Assembly: GCA_002336085.1 (NCBI GenBank)
Contig: DDEH01000001.1
Span: forward strand, 1 to 30,769
From: Flavobacteriales bacterium UBA1959
GTDB taxonomy: Bacteria; Bacteroidota; Bacteroidia; Flavobacteriales_D; Sanyastnellaceae
Direction: 5' to 3'
DNA length: 30,769 nt
Of the stretch, positions 7,846 to 16,452 are shown one piece after another. Position 1 is the stretch's first letter, and every line of letters begins with the position of its first letter. The position numbers and the translations under genes were made by a program. The notes below the pieces were generated by a model, which did not search any database, was not told where the DNA came from, and saw nothing but the letters and a program-made list of their open reading frames with translations.

Positions 7846-9135
7846 TTAATTGACCTCTTCGTCTTCGATGAAGTAGCTTTTGAGGCGGTCGACTAGCCTT
7901 TCCTTGGTGGAACCAGCGTTCACTTGTTCCCGCATTCTAGTGGCAGATTCTGATCGAGGCGATAGACGATCATAGCCTTGAATCACGAGGCCAACGCCAG
8001 TAGAGAAGCTTGGTCCTGTTGCGTCCTGGCTCGGAGCTTCCGCGAGGTGCTCACTGGGGAATCCCACGCGGCAATCCATTCCTGTCACATACTGAAAAAG
8101 CTGGGTAATGTGACGAAGTTGGCTTCCTCCACCCGTCAACACGACGCCGCCAATCAATTGATCTTCAAATCCGGAATTTCGGATTTCAAAATGAACATGT
8201 TCAATGATTTCGGTTACTCGAGCCTCAATGATTGCGGCCAAATTCTTTAAGCTAATCTCTCGGGGATTGCGTCCCTGTAGACCGGGAATACAGACAATCT
8301 CATTGTCCTTCATTTCAGTGGAAATGGCAGAACCAAATCGTTGCTTTACCTGCTCCGCTTGCTTCTTCATGATTTGACATCCTTGTCGAATGTCCTCTGT
8401 GAGCACGTTTCCTCCGAATGGAATGACGGCGGTGTGCCGAATGATTCCGTCTTGGAATATCGCTATATCCGTGGTTCCACCTCCAATGTCAACCAAGGCC
8501 ACGCCGGCTTCCTTCTCCTCTTCGCTTAGAACGGATGCCGATGAGGCCAACGGTTCTAGTATTAGTTGATCCACCACGAGTCCCGCTTTCTTTATGCAGC
8601 GGTTGATGTTTCTGATTGCTGCAATTTGACCTATGATAACGTGGAAATTGGCTTCCAAACGAATCCCGCTCATCCCAACGGGTTCCTTGATTCCACCTTC
8701 GTTGTCCACCGCATATTCTTGGGGCAATACATGCAAAATTTCTTCTCCGGGCTGCATGACCTGACGATACATGTCTTGGATCAGGGCATCGATGTCTCCT
8801 TGACTGATTTCAGACTCTAAGTCATCCCGGGTTCGTTGGCCGCGTGTCTGTTGACTTTTGATGTGTTGCCCTGCAATGCCCACATTTACTAACTCAATTT
8901 CACAACCGGAGGTGCGTTCGGCTTCCTCAACGGCCTTACGAATGGACTCTACAGTGCGTTCGATGTTGGCGACGACTCCACGCGAAACACCGACTGACTC
9001 GCTTTTCCCGTAACCGAGTATTTCGATTTTACCGTGTTCGTTTCGTTTGCCGACGAAGCAGGCAATTTTTGTTGTTCCGATGTCGAGCCCGACGACCAGT
9101 TCTTCGTTTTGGGTACTTTGTTGTTGGGAATCCAT
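7846..9135 (-). CDS. ftsA: Cell division protein FtsA (actin-like)
   Basis: An actin-fold ATPase that tethers FtsZ to the inner membrane and recruits late division proteins. From MDSQQQSTQ it is 429 residues. VVGLDIGTTKIACFVG is the phosphate-1 loop, VGIAGQHIKS starts the 1C (SHS2) domain, VALVDIGGGTTDIAIF is the phosphate-2 loop, and GGVVLTGGGSQL is the adenosine motif. The C terminus RLVDRLKSYFIEDEEVN is a candidate amphipathic membrane-targeting helix. A longer start at 9177 adds 14 residues (MLHNAIIKNTKSSS) and overlaps ftsQ by 23 bases. I prefer 9135 because the family usually begins just before the VGLDIGTT strand and the overlap is then avoided, but 9177 cannot be excluded. Confidence 0.96.
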   Translation of the reverse strand: MDSQQQSTQNEELVVGLDIGTTKIACFVGKRNEHGKIEILGYGKSESVGVSRGVVANIERTVESIRKAVEEAERTSGCEIELVNVGIAGQHIKSQQTRGQRTRDDLESEISQGDIDALIQDMYRQVMQPGEEILHVLPQEYAVDNEGGIKEPVGMSGIRLEANFHVIIGQIAAIRNINRCIKKAGLVVDQLILEPLASSASVLSEEEKEAGVALVDIGGGTTDIAIFQDGIIRHTAVIPFGGNVLTEDIRQGCQIMKKQAEQVKQRFGSAISTEMKDNEIVCIPGLQGRNPREISLKNLAAIIEARVTEIIEHVHFEIRNSGFEDQLIGGVVLTGGGSQLRHITQLFQYVTGMDCRVGFPSEHLAEAPSQDATGPSFSTGVGLVIQGYDRLSPRSESATRMREQVNAGSTKERLVDRLKSYFIEDEEVN

Positions 9136-9154
9136 GGATGATGATTTCGTGTTC

Positions 9155-9886
9155 TTAATAATAGCGTTGTGCAACAACCTGTTCGTGAAAAGACAAATCG
9201 ATGCGCTTGTAATCGTTCAAGCTTCCACGGCGTATTTGTTCGTGGTAGAAAGTGAAAAGCTTATCGAGCTGGCGTTCTAAATTTTCATTGCTGTCAAATG
9301 CGATACGGGCATTTCCGATGCGCGGAATCACCTCGAGTTTTCCGTCCGCTTTCACTGTCAGTTGGTCGCAGAAAGCCCACCAAAATTGATCATGGCGAAT
9401 GGTTTCGATGAATGAGATTGCGGGTTGAGCGGCTTCGATGCTGGTTGCGTGAATCACAGGAACACGTGCGGTGAAATAGGGCGACAAGGCGAGTGATTCA
9501 CCGTTGGAATCAATGTAGATATCCTCTATATCCGCCGATGAATGCAATCGGGCAATGGGCTTTCGCTGTGTCGCCCTCACATGCATTATTTTGTCAAGTC
9601 CAGGATATACGACTACCCGATCAACAGCGGGGATGGCTCGAACCCACTCTGAGACTTCGGCAAGGTTAAGGTCTGCAAAAAAGGTCCCCGCAATGCTATC
9701 GTTGGCGAAGATTGCATCTTTGATGCCGGCAGCATCCACGAAAAACATCCCGTCAACCTCGGTGACGTCAACATCCAGCCCAGTGTATTGAGCGTTTTGT
9801 TCTTCTACCTGCGCAAATCCAACCAGCGCCAGCAACCCTGCGAAAAGCAAAAGGGAAGTGGTGATGAGTGCGATTTTGCGGATCAT
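9155..9886 (-). CDS. ftsQ: Cell division protein FtsQ
   Basis: A 243-residue bitopic membrane protein: basic start MIRKI, one transmembrane helix (about 4-26), then a POTRA-like region (about 36-110, containing VYPGLDKIMHVRATQRKPIARLH) and the FtsQ beta domain ending in DYKRIDLSFHEQVVAQRYY. It links early and late divisome proteins in the periplasm. Similarity is low, as is usual for FtsQ in this phylum, and position between murC and ftsA supports the call strongly. It begins 9 bases after murC. Confidence 0.92.
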   Translation of the reverse strand: MIRKIALITTSLLLFAGLLALVGFAQVEEQNAQYTGLDVDVTEVDGMFFVDAAGIKDAIFANDSIAGTFFADLNLAEVSEWVRAIPAVDRVVVYPGLDKIMHVRATQRKPIARLHSSADIEDIYIDSNGESLALSPYFTARVPVIHATSIEAAQPAISFIETIRHDQFWWAFCDQLTVKADGKLEVIPRIGNARIAFDSNENLERQLDKLFTFYHEQIRRGSLNDYKRIDLSFHEQVVAQRYY

Positions 9887-9895
9887 AGGGAAGTG

Positions 9896-11302
9896 TTATT
9901 CGTTTCGTTTAAACCTCAGAGGGTCTTCCTTGAGCCATTCTGACAGGGGCTGCACGCATTGGTCAACGTCACCAGCACCAATTGTCAAAAGGACTTCAGG
10001 AGGATGCTCCTTCAGCGTATCGAATATCCGTTCTATTGACACGAGATGCTTGTGGGGGGTGAGGATGTTTTCAAACAAGCTTTGTGAATCGATACCGGGT
10101 ATTGGAGATTCTCGAGCAGGGTAAATCGGCAGCAATAAAACCCGATCAAATTCGCTTAAAATGGAGGCGAATTCTTCCATATGATCGCGGGTTCTTGAAA
10201 ACAAGTGCGGTTGAAAAATGACTGTGATGGATTTCCCCGCGTGGTGCAAACGAATGGCTTCAAGCACGGCGCTGATTTCGTTAGGATGATGCGCATAGTC
10301 ATCAATGTACGTTCCGTTATCATCTCGTATGTGGTAGGCAAACCTTCGTTGAATCCCCTTGAATTTGGCAATGTGTTTTACACTGGATTTCCGGTCTGCA
10401 CCAGCGAGGTCAGAAAGGCTCAGAGCTGCGAGTGCATTTGTCAAGTTGTGGACGCCGGGCATCGGGAATTTGACCGCATCAAACCATTCCTCCCTCATTT
10501 TTATATCTGCGACCATCCACCCCGATTCGATTCGAGGGTTGCAGGCTGCATAGTCTAGTTTGGTGGCTTCGATTCGGGAAGTGACACATCCGTATCTCAT
10601 GCCTGCGTGGCCCTGAGCAATGTTGGACTCATAAAGGATATTTCCTGTGACTTGCTTTGAAAAGGCATCGAAACCTGCTAGGAATCCTTTGGCATCGCCA
10701 TACACGTCTAAGTGGTCTGGATCCATGCTCGTGATAACGGCATGCATGGGATTGAGTTGGAGAAAGCTGCGGTCAAACTCATCTGCCTCGACGATCAATC
10801 GCTTGCTCAATGGATCTAGCACAACGTTTGAACCGCTCGAAATCAGAATGCCGCCCAAAAATGCATTGCATCCTCCTTCCGTTTCTGAGAGCAAATGCGC
10901 GAGCATGGCAGTGGTTGTCGTTTTTCCATGCGTCCCCGCCACTGCGAAAGTTTCGAAATTTTGAGCGATGATCCCCAACATTTCACTGCGCTTTACAACG
11001 GGCAATTCGAGGCGGTCAATTTTGAAAAACAGTGGATGATTGGAGGGGACTGCAGGTGTCTTAACGACGCCCGTGCGCTCGGATTTGTCCGGCTGAAACC
11101 ACTTATCGAAATGTTTGGTGTTTGGCTCAAAGCCTATGGAAGCACCCTCTCTTTCCAGTGCGGCTGTGAGGTCGGTGGGGGTTTTGTCATATCCGGCCAC
11201 TTCGAGTCCCAATTGAATGGCGTAACGCGCCAATCCGCTCATACCGATGCCTCCGATTCCAACAAAAAAGAGTCGGTCTACCGTTCGCTCACCCCACTTC
11301 AT
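9896..11302 (-). CDS. murC: UDP-N-acetylmuramate--L-alanine ligase MurC
   Basis: A 468-residue cytoplasmic ATP-dependent ligase that adds L-alanine to UDP-MurNAc, the first amino acid of the peptidoglycan stem. The N-terminal UDP-binding Rossmann motif is FVGIGGIGMSGLA (13-25). The ATP loop AGTHGKTTTTAML starts at 122; the His in GTHGK separates MurC from MurD (GANGK) and MurE (GTNGK) in this window. EADEFDRSFLQL, DDYAHHPNEI and IFQPHLFSRTRD are later Mur ligase family blocks. The start ATG overlaps the murG stop by 4 bases, suggesting translational coupling. Confidence 0.98.
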   Translation of the reverse strand: MKWGERTVDRLFFVGIGGIGMSGLARYAIQLGLEVAGYDKTPTDLTAALEREGASIGFEPNTKHFDKWFQPDKSERTGVVKTPAVPSNHPLFFKIDRLELPVVKRSEMLGIIAQNFETFAVAGTHGKTTTTAMLAHLLSETEGGCNAFLGGILISSGSNVVLDPLSKRLIVEADEFDRSFLQLNPMHAVITSMDPDHLDVYGDAKGFLAGFDAFSKQVTGNILYESNIAQGHAGMRYGCVTSRIEATKLDYAACNPRIESGWMVADIKMREEWFDAVKFPMPGVHNLTNALAALSLSDLAGADRKSSVKHIAKFKGIQRRFAYHIRDDNGTYIDDYAHHPNEISAVLEAIRLHHAGKSITVIFQPHLFSRTRDHMEEFASILSEFDRVLLLPIYPARESPIPGIDSQSLFENILTPHKHLVSIERIFDTLKEHPPEVLLTIGAGDVDQCVQPLSEWLKEDPLRFKRNE

Positions 11303-12465
11303 TTTATTGGTTTGAGGAGATTTTCGATGGCTGTGACTACTTCGGCGGCTGCCAAAGGTCGTGCGGCGCCTTTCAGCGATTCAGTCAATTTTTGCTGCTT
11401 GTCTGGATTTTGAAAAAGCCCTGATAATTCGGATTCCAAGCGACTCACTACCTCGTGGTCAGGGACTAAAATAGCTCCTCCGCGGTCGCTCAAGGATCGT
11501 GCGTTTTTGGTTTGATGATCTTCTGCAACCACGGGTGATGGTACCAACATCGTCGGCTTTCCTACCAATGCGAGTTCTGCTATGGACATTGCGCCCGCGC
11601 GACTCGCAATGACATCAGCCGCCCGGTATGCGTAATCCATGCGGTCAATGAAGCCAACGCAGGCAATGCGCTGGCTCTCGGGTATATTGAGCTTATTTAA
11701 TGCCGCTTCCATTCCTTCATAGAATCGGTCGCCACACTGCCATAGGATGTCGAATGGAAGTGCTTTCTGACTTTGATGAACGCGGTTGGCGATGGCCATG
11801 ACGGCTTCGTTCATAGAGCCAGCTCCGAGACTGCCCCCCATGATAAAGGCTACGGGCCGCTTCTCATCAAAGCCAAAATGGGCAAGTGCATCAGATCGAT
11901 CGGACGATGTGATCGATTGAATTTGTGTTACGCTTTGTCGGAGCGGATTTCCGGTCTCGATTATTCGATCAGCTGGGAACCAGCGGTCCAAACCGGGGAA
12001 TCCTGCACAAATCAATTGCACCTTTTTCGCAAGCAGACGATTGGTGATTCCTGGGAATGAGTTTTGTTCTTGTATTGCTGTTGGGATTCCGCGAACGGCA
12101 GCCCGATAAAGCAGAGGTCCGCTAGCGAAGCCACCAACGCCTATTGCTAGTTGAGGACGAAACTTACGAATGATGAATCCTGCTTTCACAAGGCTGCTGA
12201 TCAATTTGAAGGGGAAGGTCAAATTTCGGAGGCTTCGCCAATTGCGATCAATTCCACTGATCCAGAGTCCTTCTATTGGGTAGCCCGCATTCGGAACCTT
12301 TTCCATTTCCATTCTTCCCTTGGCTCCAACAAACATGATTTCACAATCTGGATGCCTGCGTTTAATTTCGTCAGCTATGGCCAAGGCAGGATGAATGTGT
12401 CCACCGGTTCCCCCGCCTGAAATGATAACGCGTTTCAATGTGATTGCTTCATTGATGGGACTCAT
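11299..12465 (-). CDS. murG: Lipid II synthase MurG (UDP-GlcNAc transferase)
   Basis: A 388-residue peripheral membrane glycosyltransferase (GT28) that adds GlcNAc to lipid I on the inner face of the membrane to form lipid II. SGGGTGGHIHPALAIA (16-31) is the first glycine-rich loop, GVGGFASGP the second, MGGSLGAGSMNEAV the third, and IASRAGAMSIAELALVGKPTMLVPSP is the UDP-GlcNAc binding block followed by AEDHQTKNA. Its ATG shares one base with the ftsW stop (TAATG), which fits reinitiation. About 10 residues precede the first strand, slightly more than usual; no better ATG lies closer. Confidence 0.97.
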   Translation of the reverse strand: MSPINEAITLKRVIISGGGTGGHIHPALAIADEIKRRHPDCEIMFVGAKGRMEMEKVPNAGYPIEGLWISGIDRNWRSLRNLTFPFKLISSLVKAGFIIRKFRPQLAIGVGGFASGPLLYRAAVRGIPTAIQEQNSFPGITNRLLAKKVQLICAGFPGLDRWFPADRIIETGNPLRQSVTQIQSITSSDRSDALAHFGFDEKRPVAFIMGGSLGAGSMNEAVMAIANRVHQSQKALPFDILWQCGDRFYEGMEAALNKLNIPESQRIACVGFIDRMDYAYRAADVIASRAGAMSIAELALVGKPTMLVPSPVVAEDHQTKNARSLSDRGGAILVPDHEVVSRLESELSGLFQNPDKQQKLTESLKGAARPLAAAEVVTAIENLLKPIK

Positions 12466-13736
12466 TAGGCAGTGCTTTCGGTTCGTACAATTCGGTTGGT
12501 GGGGCGTTTTGTTTCGCCATCGCTCCGATCATTCTCCCACTTTTCAGGATGCGTGACAGATCGAGAGACAGCGAGGATCATACCAATGGCCAAGCATGTG
12601 AATACCATTGATGTACCCCCGTAGGAGACCAATGGAAGAGGTTGGCCCGTGGTTGGGAATAGCCGCACGGCTACAGCCATGTTGATCATGGCTTGGAAAA
12701 CGAGCAGGAATCCAAGCCCCATGGCGAGCAATCCTCCAAAATGTCTCGGGCAACGTGTCGCGGTTCGAAGCGTTCGATAGAGCAGAATGAGATAGAGCAA
12801 AACGAGTCCCAGACCTCCCATAATTGCTCCCCATTCTTCAATAATGAAGGCATAAATCATGTCAGAATAGGGGTGAGGAAGGAAATTTCGTGAAGTGCCG
12901 GAGCCGGGCCCTTGCGGGAGAATTCCTCCACGATTGATCGCTACCTGAGCCAATTCGATTTGGTATTCCAACGAGTCGCCATCTTCTGCATTGCCCAGTC
13001 CGGCAAATCGCTCAATTCGTCCTGCCCAGGTTCCAAAGCGGGGAAGCAGTTCGGGGGCAGCTTTTCCAAGACCATAGAGCATAAAAAGACCGGCCACGCC
13101 CAATCCGCCAATTTTTAGCATGTGCCTCATCGGAACACCACCAATAAAAAGCATGACTATGCAGACGATTCCGAGGAGCGCAGCTGTGGAAAAATCGGCG
13201 GGCAGAATTAAGAGACAAATGATTCCAATGGGAAATAAAATGGGCAATACCCCCATTTTAAAGTCGTGCAATTGGGTGCGTCTGTTGTTCAGTTCCCTCG
13301 CCACATAGGTGACAAGCACAACCTTGGCAAAGTCGGATGTTTGAAGTGTCAGTCCAATAAACGGAATGCGAAGCCATCGTTTGGCTTCATTGATGTCAGC
13401 TCCAAATAAAAGGGTTAGAAGTAGCAGTGCTGCTGCTACCCAAATAAGTACTTGAGCGAAGCGGGAGAAATAGCGAAAATTCACTTTGTGCACCAAAAGC
13501 ATCACCCCCCATCCGAGGGCGAGCATGGTGCCTTGCTTGAATAAAAACCGCAGCGAACTTCCATCCGTCTTATACGCCAGCGAAGAGATGGCACTGTACA
13601 CCGCTAATAGCGAGCACAGGCTAAGGATTAAGGTAACCATCCAAATGACCTTATCCCCTTCTAGCCAGGCGCCAATGCGCCGGTTCAAAGAGCCCATTTC
13701 TTCCTTCGCTCCAGAACGTTCAGCGGTTTTAGCCAT
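12465..13736 (-). CDS. ftsW: Peptidoglycan glycosyltransferase FtsW
   Basis: A 423-residue SEDS family polytopic membrane protein, about 10 helices, that polymerises lipid II at the septum together with FtsI. Family signs are LGWGVMLLVHKVNFRYFSRFAQ near the start, KRWLRIPFIGLTLQTSDFAKVVLVTYVARELN, and the long periplasmic loop GPGSGTSRNFLPHPYSDMIYAFIIEEWG, then MINMAVAVRLFPTTGQPLPLVSYGGTSM. The N-terminal 28 residues and the C-terminal tail after about residue 398 are cytoplasmic and charged. It begins 2 bases after murD. Confidence 0.97.
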   Translation of the reverse strand: MAKTAERSGAKEEMGSLNRRIGAWLEGDKVIWMVTLILSLCSLLAVYSAISSLAYKTDGSSLRFLFKQGTMLALGWGVMLLVHKVNFRYFSRFAQVLIWVAAALLLLTLLFGADINEAKRWLRIPFIGLTLQTSDFAKVVLVTYVARELNNRRTQLHDFKMGVLPILFPIGIICLLILPADFSTAALLGIVCIVMLFIGGVPMRHMLKIGGLGVAGLFMLYGLGKAAPELLPRFGTWAGRIERFAGLGNAEDGDSLEYQIELAQVAINRGGILPQGPGSGTSRNFLPHPYSDMIYAFIIEEWGAIMGGLGLVLLYLILLYRTLRTATRCPRHFGGLLAMGLGFLLVFQAMINMAVAVRLFPTTGQPLPLVSYGGTSMVFTCLAIGMILAVSRSVTHPEKWENDRSDGETKRPTNRIVRTESTA

Positions 13737-13738
13737 GC

Positions 13739-15178
13739 TCAGAGGCTGCGGACGGCTGCTTTGAATTCACGGCCCCGCTCTTCGTAGGAACCGAACAGAT
13801 CGAAACTGGCACAAGCCGGAGAGAGAAGCACGGTGGAGCCGGGCATTCCTAAATCATATGCTTTTTGAACGGCTTCTTGAGCCGAATTCACTTCGCAGAT
13901 GCTCTCTACGCGATCGCCAAAGTTGTCAATGAGTGTTTTGTTGTTTTTTCCAAGGCAGATAAGGTGGTCGACCTTGCTGGTTACGAGGTGCAACAATGAG
14001 GTGTAATCATTGCCTTTGTCGACACCTCCCGCAATCCAAATGATGGGACCTGGGATGCTTTCCAGTGCAAACCAAGCACTATTGACATTGGTCGCTTTTG
14101 AGTCATTGATGAATTTGATGTTGTTGGTTTCGAGCACGAATTCCATGCGGTGCTCGATGGCGTCAAATTGCGATAAGCTCTCGCGAATGCCTTCGCTGCG
14201 GAGCTCTAGAACCCGCGATGCTACGCTTGCAGCCATGCTGTTGTACAGGTTGTGTTTTCCCTGTAGAGCCAATTCTTGGATGGTCATGGTAAATGGGTTT
14301 TTGGTGGGTATGTAGATTGTGAATGTTTCTTTTTGAGGTCCAGTGTCTGATGAGACACCTGCCCAGCCCCAAGGGGATAGGCCTTTTTGTTGCAGCGCTT
14401 CTCGCAGCGCTTCAGGCGTATGTTTGATGCTGATAGCGACAACGCGCGCCCGCGTTCCACCATTGTTTCCGCGCTTCCAACGCGCCATTGACAGTTCGTC
14501 ATCGGCGTTGATAATGAGTACGTCTTGTTCCGTTTGCTGCCGTGTGATTCGCCATTTTGAGTCGGCGTAATCTTCGATGCTGTCGTTGTATCTGTCCAGG
14601 TGATCTGGAGAAATATTTAGTAGGATGGCAATATTTGGTCGAAATGTGAGGGTTCCATCGAGTTGAAAGCTGCTGACTTCCACGACTTGGAAACTGGCCG
14701 GCTTCGTCCGTGCAGCAAGGTCTCTGGCCCAGCTGGTTCCAATGTTGCCTACACACGCGACTTCGCATCCGGCATCGTGTAAGATTGCCGCAATCAAGGC
14801 CGTTGTGGTGGTTTTTCCATTCGCCCCAGTAATCGCTACAATCTGCTCGTTTTTAGAACGTGCGAATCGTGCGGCAAATTCGATTTCACTGATGACGTCG
14901 ACACCGGCTTCGCGCAAAGTTTGAATCAGGGTTTCTTGCTCTGGAATTCCCGGACTTTTAACGACAAATCCATTGGCTTTTCCTGCCTCTAGGATGCGCG
15001 ACTCATTGTGCTGGCCGCTCTCAAAATCGATGTTCAATGCATTGAGTTCATCGATCCGATCGGGCGCAATCACACCGCGATCACTGACCCAAGGCAGCAG
15101 GCCATGGCGCAGAGCGAGTCGAGCGGCACCAATGCCGCTTTCGCCTGCTCCAAGAATGGGAATGATTGCTTGAGACAT
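13739..15178 (-). CDS. murD: UDP-N-acetylmuramoyl-L-alanine--D-glutamate ligase MurD
   Basis: A 479-residue cytoplasmic ligase that adds D-glutamate to UDP-MurNAc-L-Ala. The N-terminal domain has LGAGESGIGAARLA (9-22) and FVVKSPGIP. The ATP loop is ITGANGKTTTTALIA (117-131). NISPDHLDRY, GKHNLYNSMAASVA, FINDSKATNVNSAWFALESIPGPIIWIAGGVDKGNDY and LLSPACASFDLFGSYEERGREF are MurD blocks; the last two are highly specific to this family. It begins 5 bases after mraY. Confidence 0.98.
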   Translation of the reverse strand: MSQAIIPILGAGESGIGAARLALRHGLLPWVSDRGVIAPDRIDELNALNIDFESGQHNESRILEAGKANGFVVKSPGIPEQETLIQTLREAGVDVISEIEFAARFARSKNEQIVAITGANGKTTTTALIAAILHDAGCEVACVGNIGTSWARDLAARTKPASFQVVEVSSFQLDGTLTFRPNIAILLNISPDHLDRYNDSIEDYADSKWRITRQQTEQDVLIINADDELSMARWKRGNNGGTRARVVAISIKHTPEALREALQQKGLSPWGWAGVSSDTGPQKETFTIYIPTKNPFTMTIQELALQGKHNLYNSMAASVASRVLELRSEGIRESLSQFDAIEHRMEFVLETNNIKFINDSKATNVNSAWFALESIPGPIIWIAGGVDKGNDYTSLLHLVTSKVDHLICLGKNNKTLIDNFGDRVESICEVNSAQEAVQKAYDLGMPGSTVLLSPACASFDLFGSYEERGREFKAAVRSL

Positions 15179-15183
15179 ATTGA

Positions 15184-16452
15184 CTACCGAACTTTGAGGG
15201 TAACGATTGTGACAACGGCGAGCAGAATGCCGACGATCCAGAACCGCGCTGTTATTTTGGATTCAGGAAGGTTCAGTTTCTGATAATGGTGATGCAGAGG
15301 TGCCATGAGGAAAATGCGCTGACCAGTTCCGGTTTTCTTGCGGGTGTATTTGAACCACCCTACTTGCATGACCACGGACAGATTTTCAATCAAGAAAATT
15401 CCACAGAGTACAGGAAGCAGCAGTTCTTTTCGAATGGCAATGGCAAATGCTGCAATGATGCCGCCGAGTGCTAAGCTCCCCGTATCTCCCATAAAGACTT
15501 GTGCGGGAAATGCATTGTACCATAAAAAGCCAATGCATCCGCCGACAAAAGCGGCGATGAAAACAACGAGTTCTTCCGAAAATGGGATGTAGTGAATGTT
15601 CAGATAATCTGCCGCTACGATGTTTGAACTTACATAGGCCAATACCGCTAGGCCGAGGCCAACGATTGCGCTGGTGCCCGTGGCTAGGCCATCGATTCCA
15701 TCGGTCAGATTCGCGCCATTGGAGACGGCCGTGACGATTAGGATTACGAGCGGAATGAATACAACCCATCCAAATCCTTCTGCCTGAGGTCCAATCCAAC
15801 TGATCAGTCGTTCGTAATCAAAAGCGTTGTCTTTGGTGAATGGCACTGTGGTTTCTGAAGATTTTTTGGCTTCCCAGATGGGGAGCCCAGCATTGGGTTC
15901 CAAGACCTCAAATTCAGTACCGTCAATGGCAGTCATGGTCACTACTTGGCCAGTGAATATTCGATCGGCGGGATCTTTCACGGTCACATCGGGATGCCAC
16001 CACATGATGCAACCAACAATGATTCCTACGCCAACTTGACCAATGATCTTGAATTTTCCCGCCAGTCCTTCTTTGTTCTTCTTGAAGACTTTTATGTAGT
16101 CGTCGATGAATCCTATAGCACCCAGCCAGACGGTTACCAGCAACATCATTTGGGTGTAGATGTTGGTCAGGTCTGCGAATAGTACCGTAGGGATTACGAT
16201 TGAAGCGAGAATGATTAACCCGCCCATTGTTGGCGTGCCTTGCTTATTCAATTGGCCTTCGAGGCCCAAGTCGCGCACGATTTCTCCCACTTGCTTTAGC
16301 TGAAGCCATTGGATGATACGTTTTCCAAATAGAATTCCAATTACGAGTGAACTGATCAAGCTCAATGCTGCTCGAAATGAGATGTATTGGAACAATCCGG
16401 CTCCGGGAAAATCCCACGTCTGGTCGATGGCGGTGAAGAGGTGGTAAAGCAT
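15184..16452 (-). CDS. mraY: Phospho-MurNAc-pentapeptide transferase MraY
   Basis: A 422-residue polytopic inner-membrane enzyme that transfers phospho-MurNAc-pentapeptide to undecaprenyl phosphate to make lipid I. Key residues are visible: GTPTMGG (72-78), FIDDY (115-119, catalytic Asp pair), NLTDGIDGLA (248-257), MGDTGSLALGG (321-331) and the HHH cluster (387-389). It is longer than E. coli MraY (360), mostly through a loop of about 75 residues at 152-228 between helices, carrying HPDVTVKDPADRIFTGQVV and FTKDNAFDYERL. I recall similar inserts in other Bacteroidota MraY. Its ATG shares one base with the murE stop (TGATG). Confidence 0.98.
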   Translation of the reverse strand: MLYHLFTAIDQTWDFPGAGLFQYISFRAALSLISSLVIGILFGKRIIQWLQLKQVGEIVRDLGLEGQLNKQGTPTMGGLIILASIVIPTVLFADLTNIYTQMMLLVTVWLGAIGFIDDYIKVFKKNKEGLAGKFKIIGQVGVGIIVGCIMWWHPDVTVKDPADRIFTGQVVTMTAIDGTEFEVLEPNAGLPIWEAKKSSETTVPFTKDNAFDYERLISWIGPQAEGFGWVVFIPLVILIVTAVSNGANLTDGIDGLATGTSAIVGLGLAVLAYVSSNIVAADYLNIHYIPFSEELVVFIAAFVGGCIGFLWYNAFPAQVFMGDTGSLALGGIIAAFAIAIRKELLLPVLCGIFLIENLSVVMQVGWFKYTRKKTGTGQRIFLMAPLHHHYQKLNLPESKITARFWIVGILLAVVTIVTLKVR

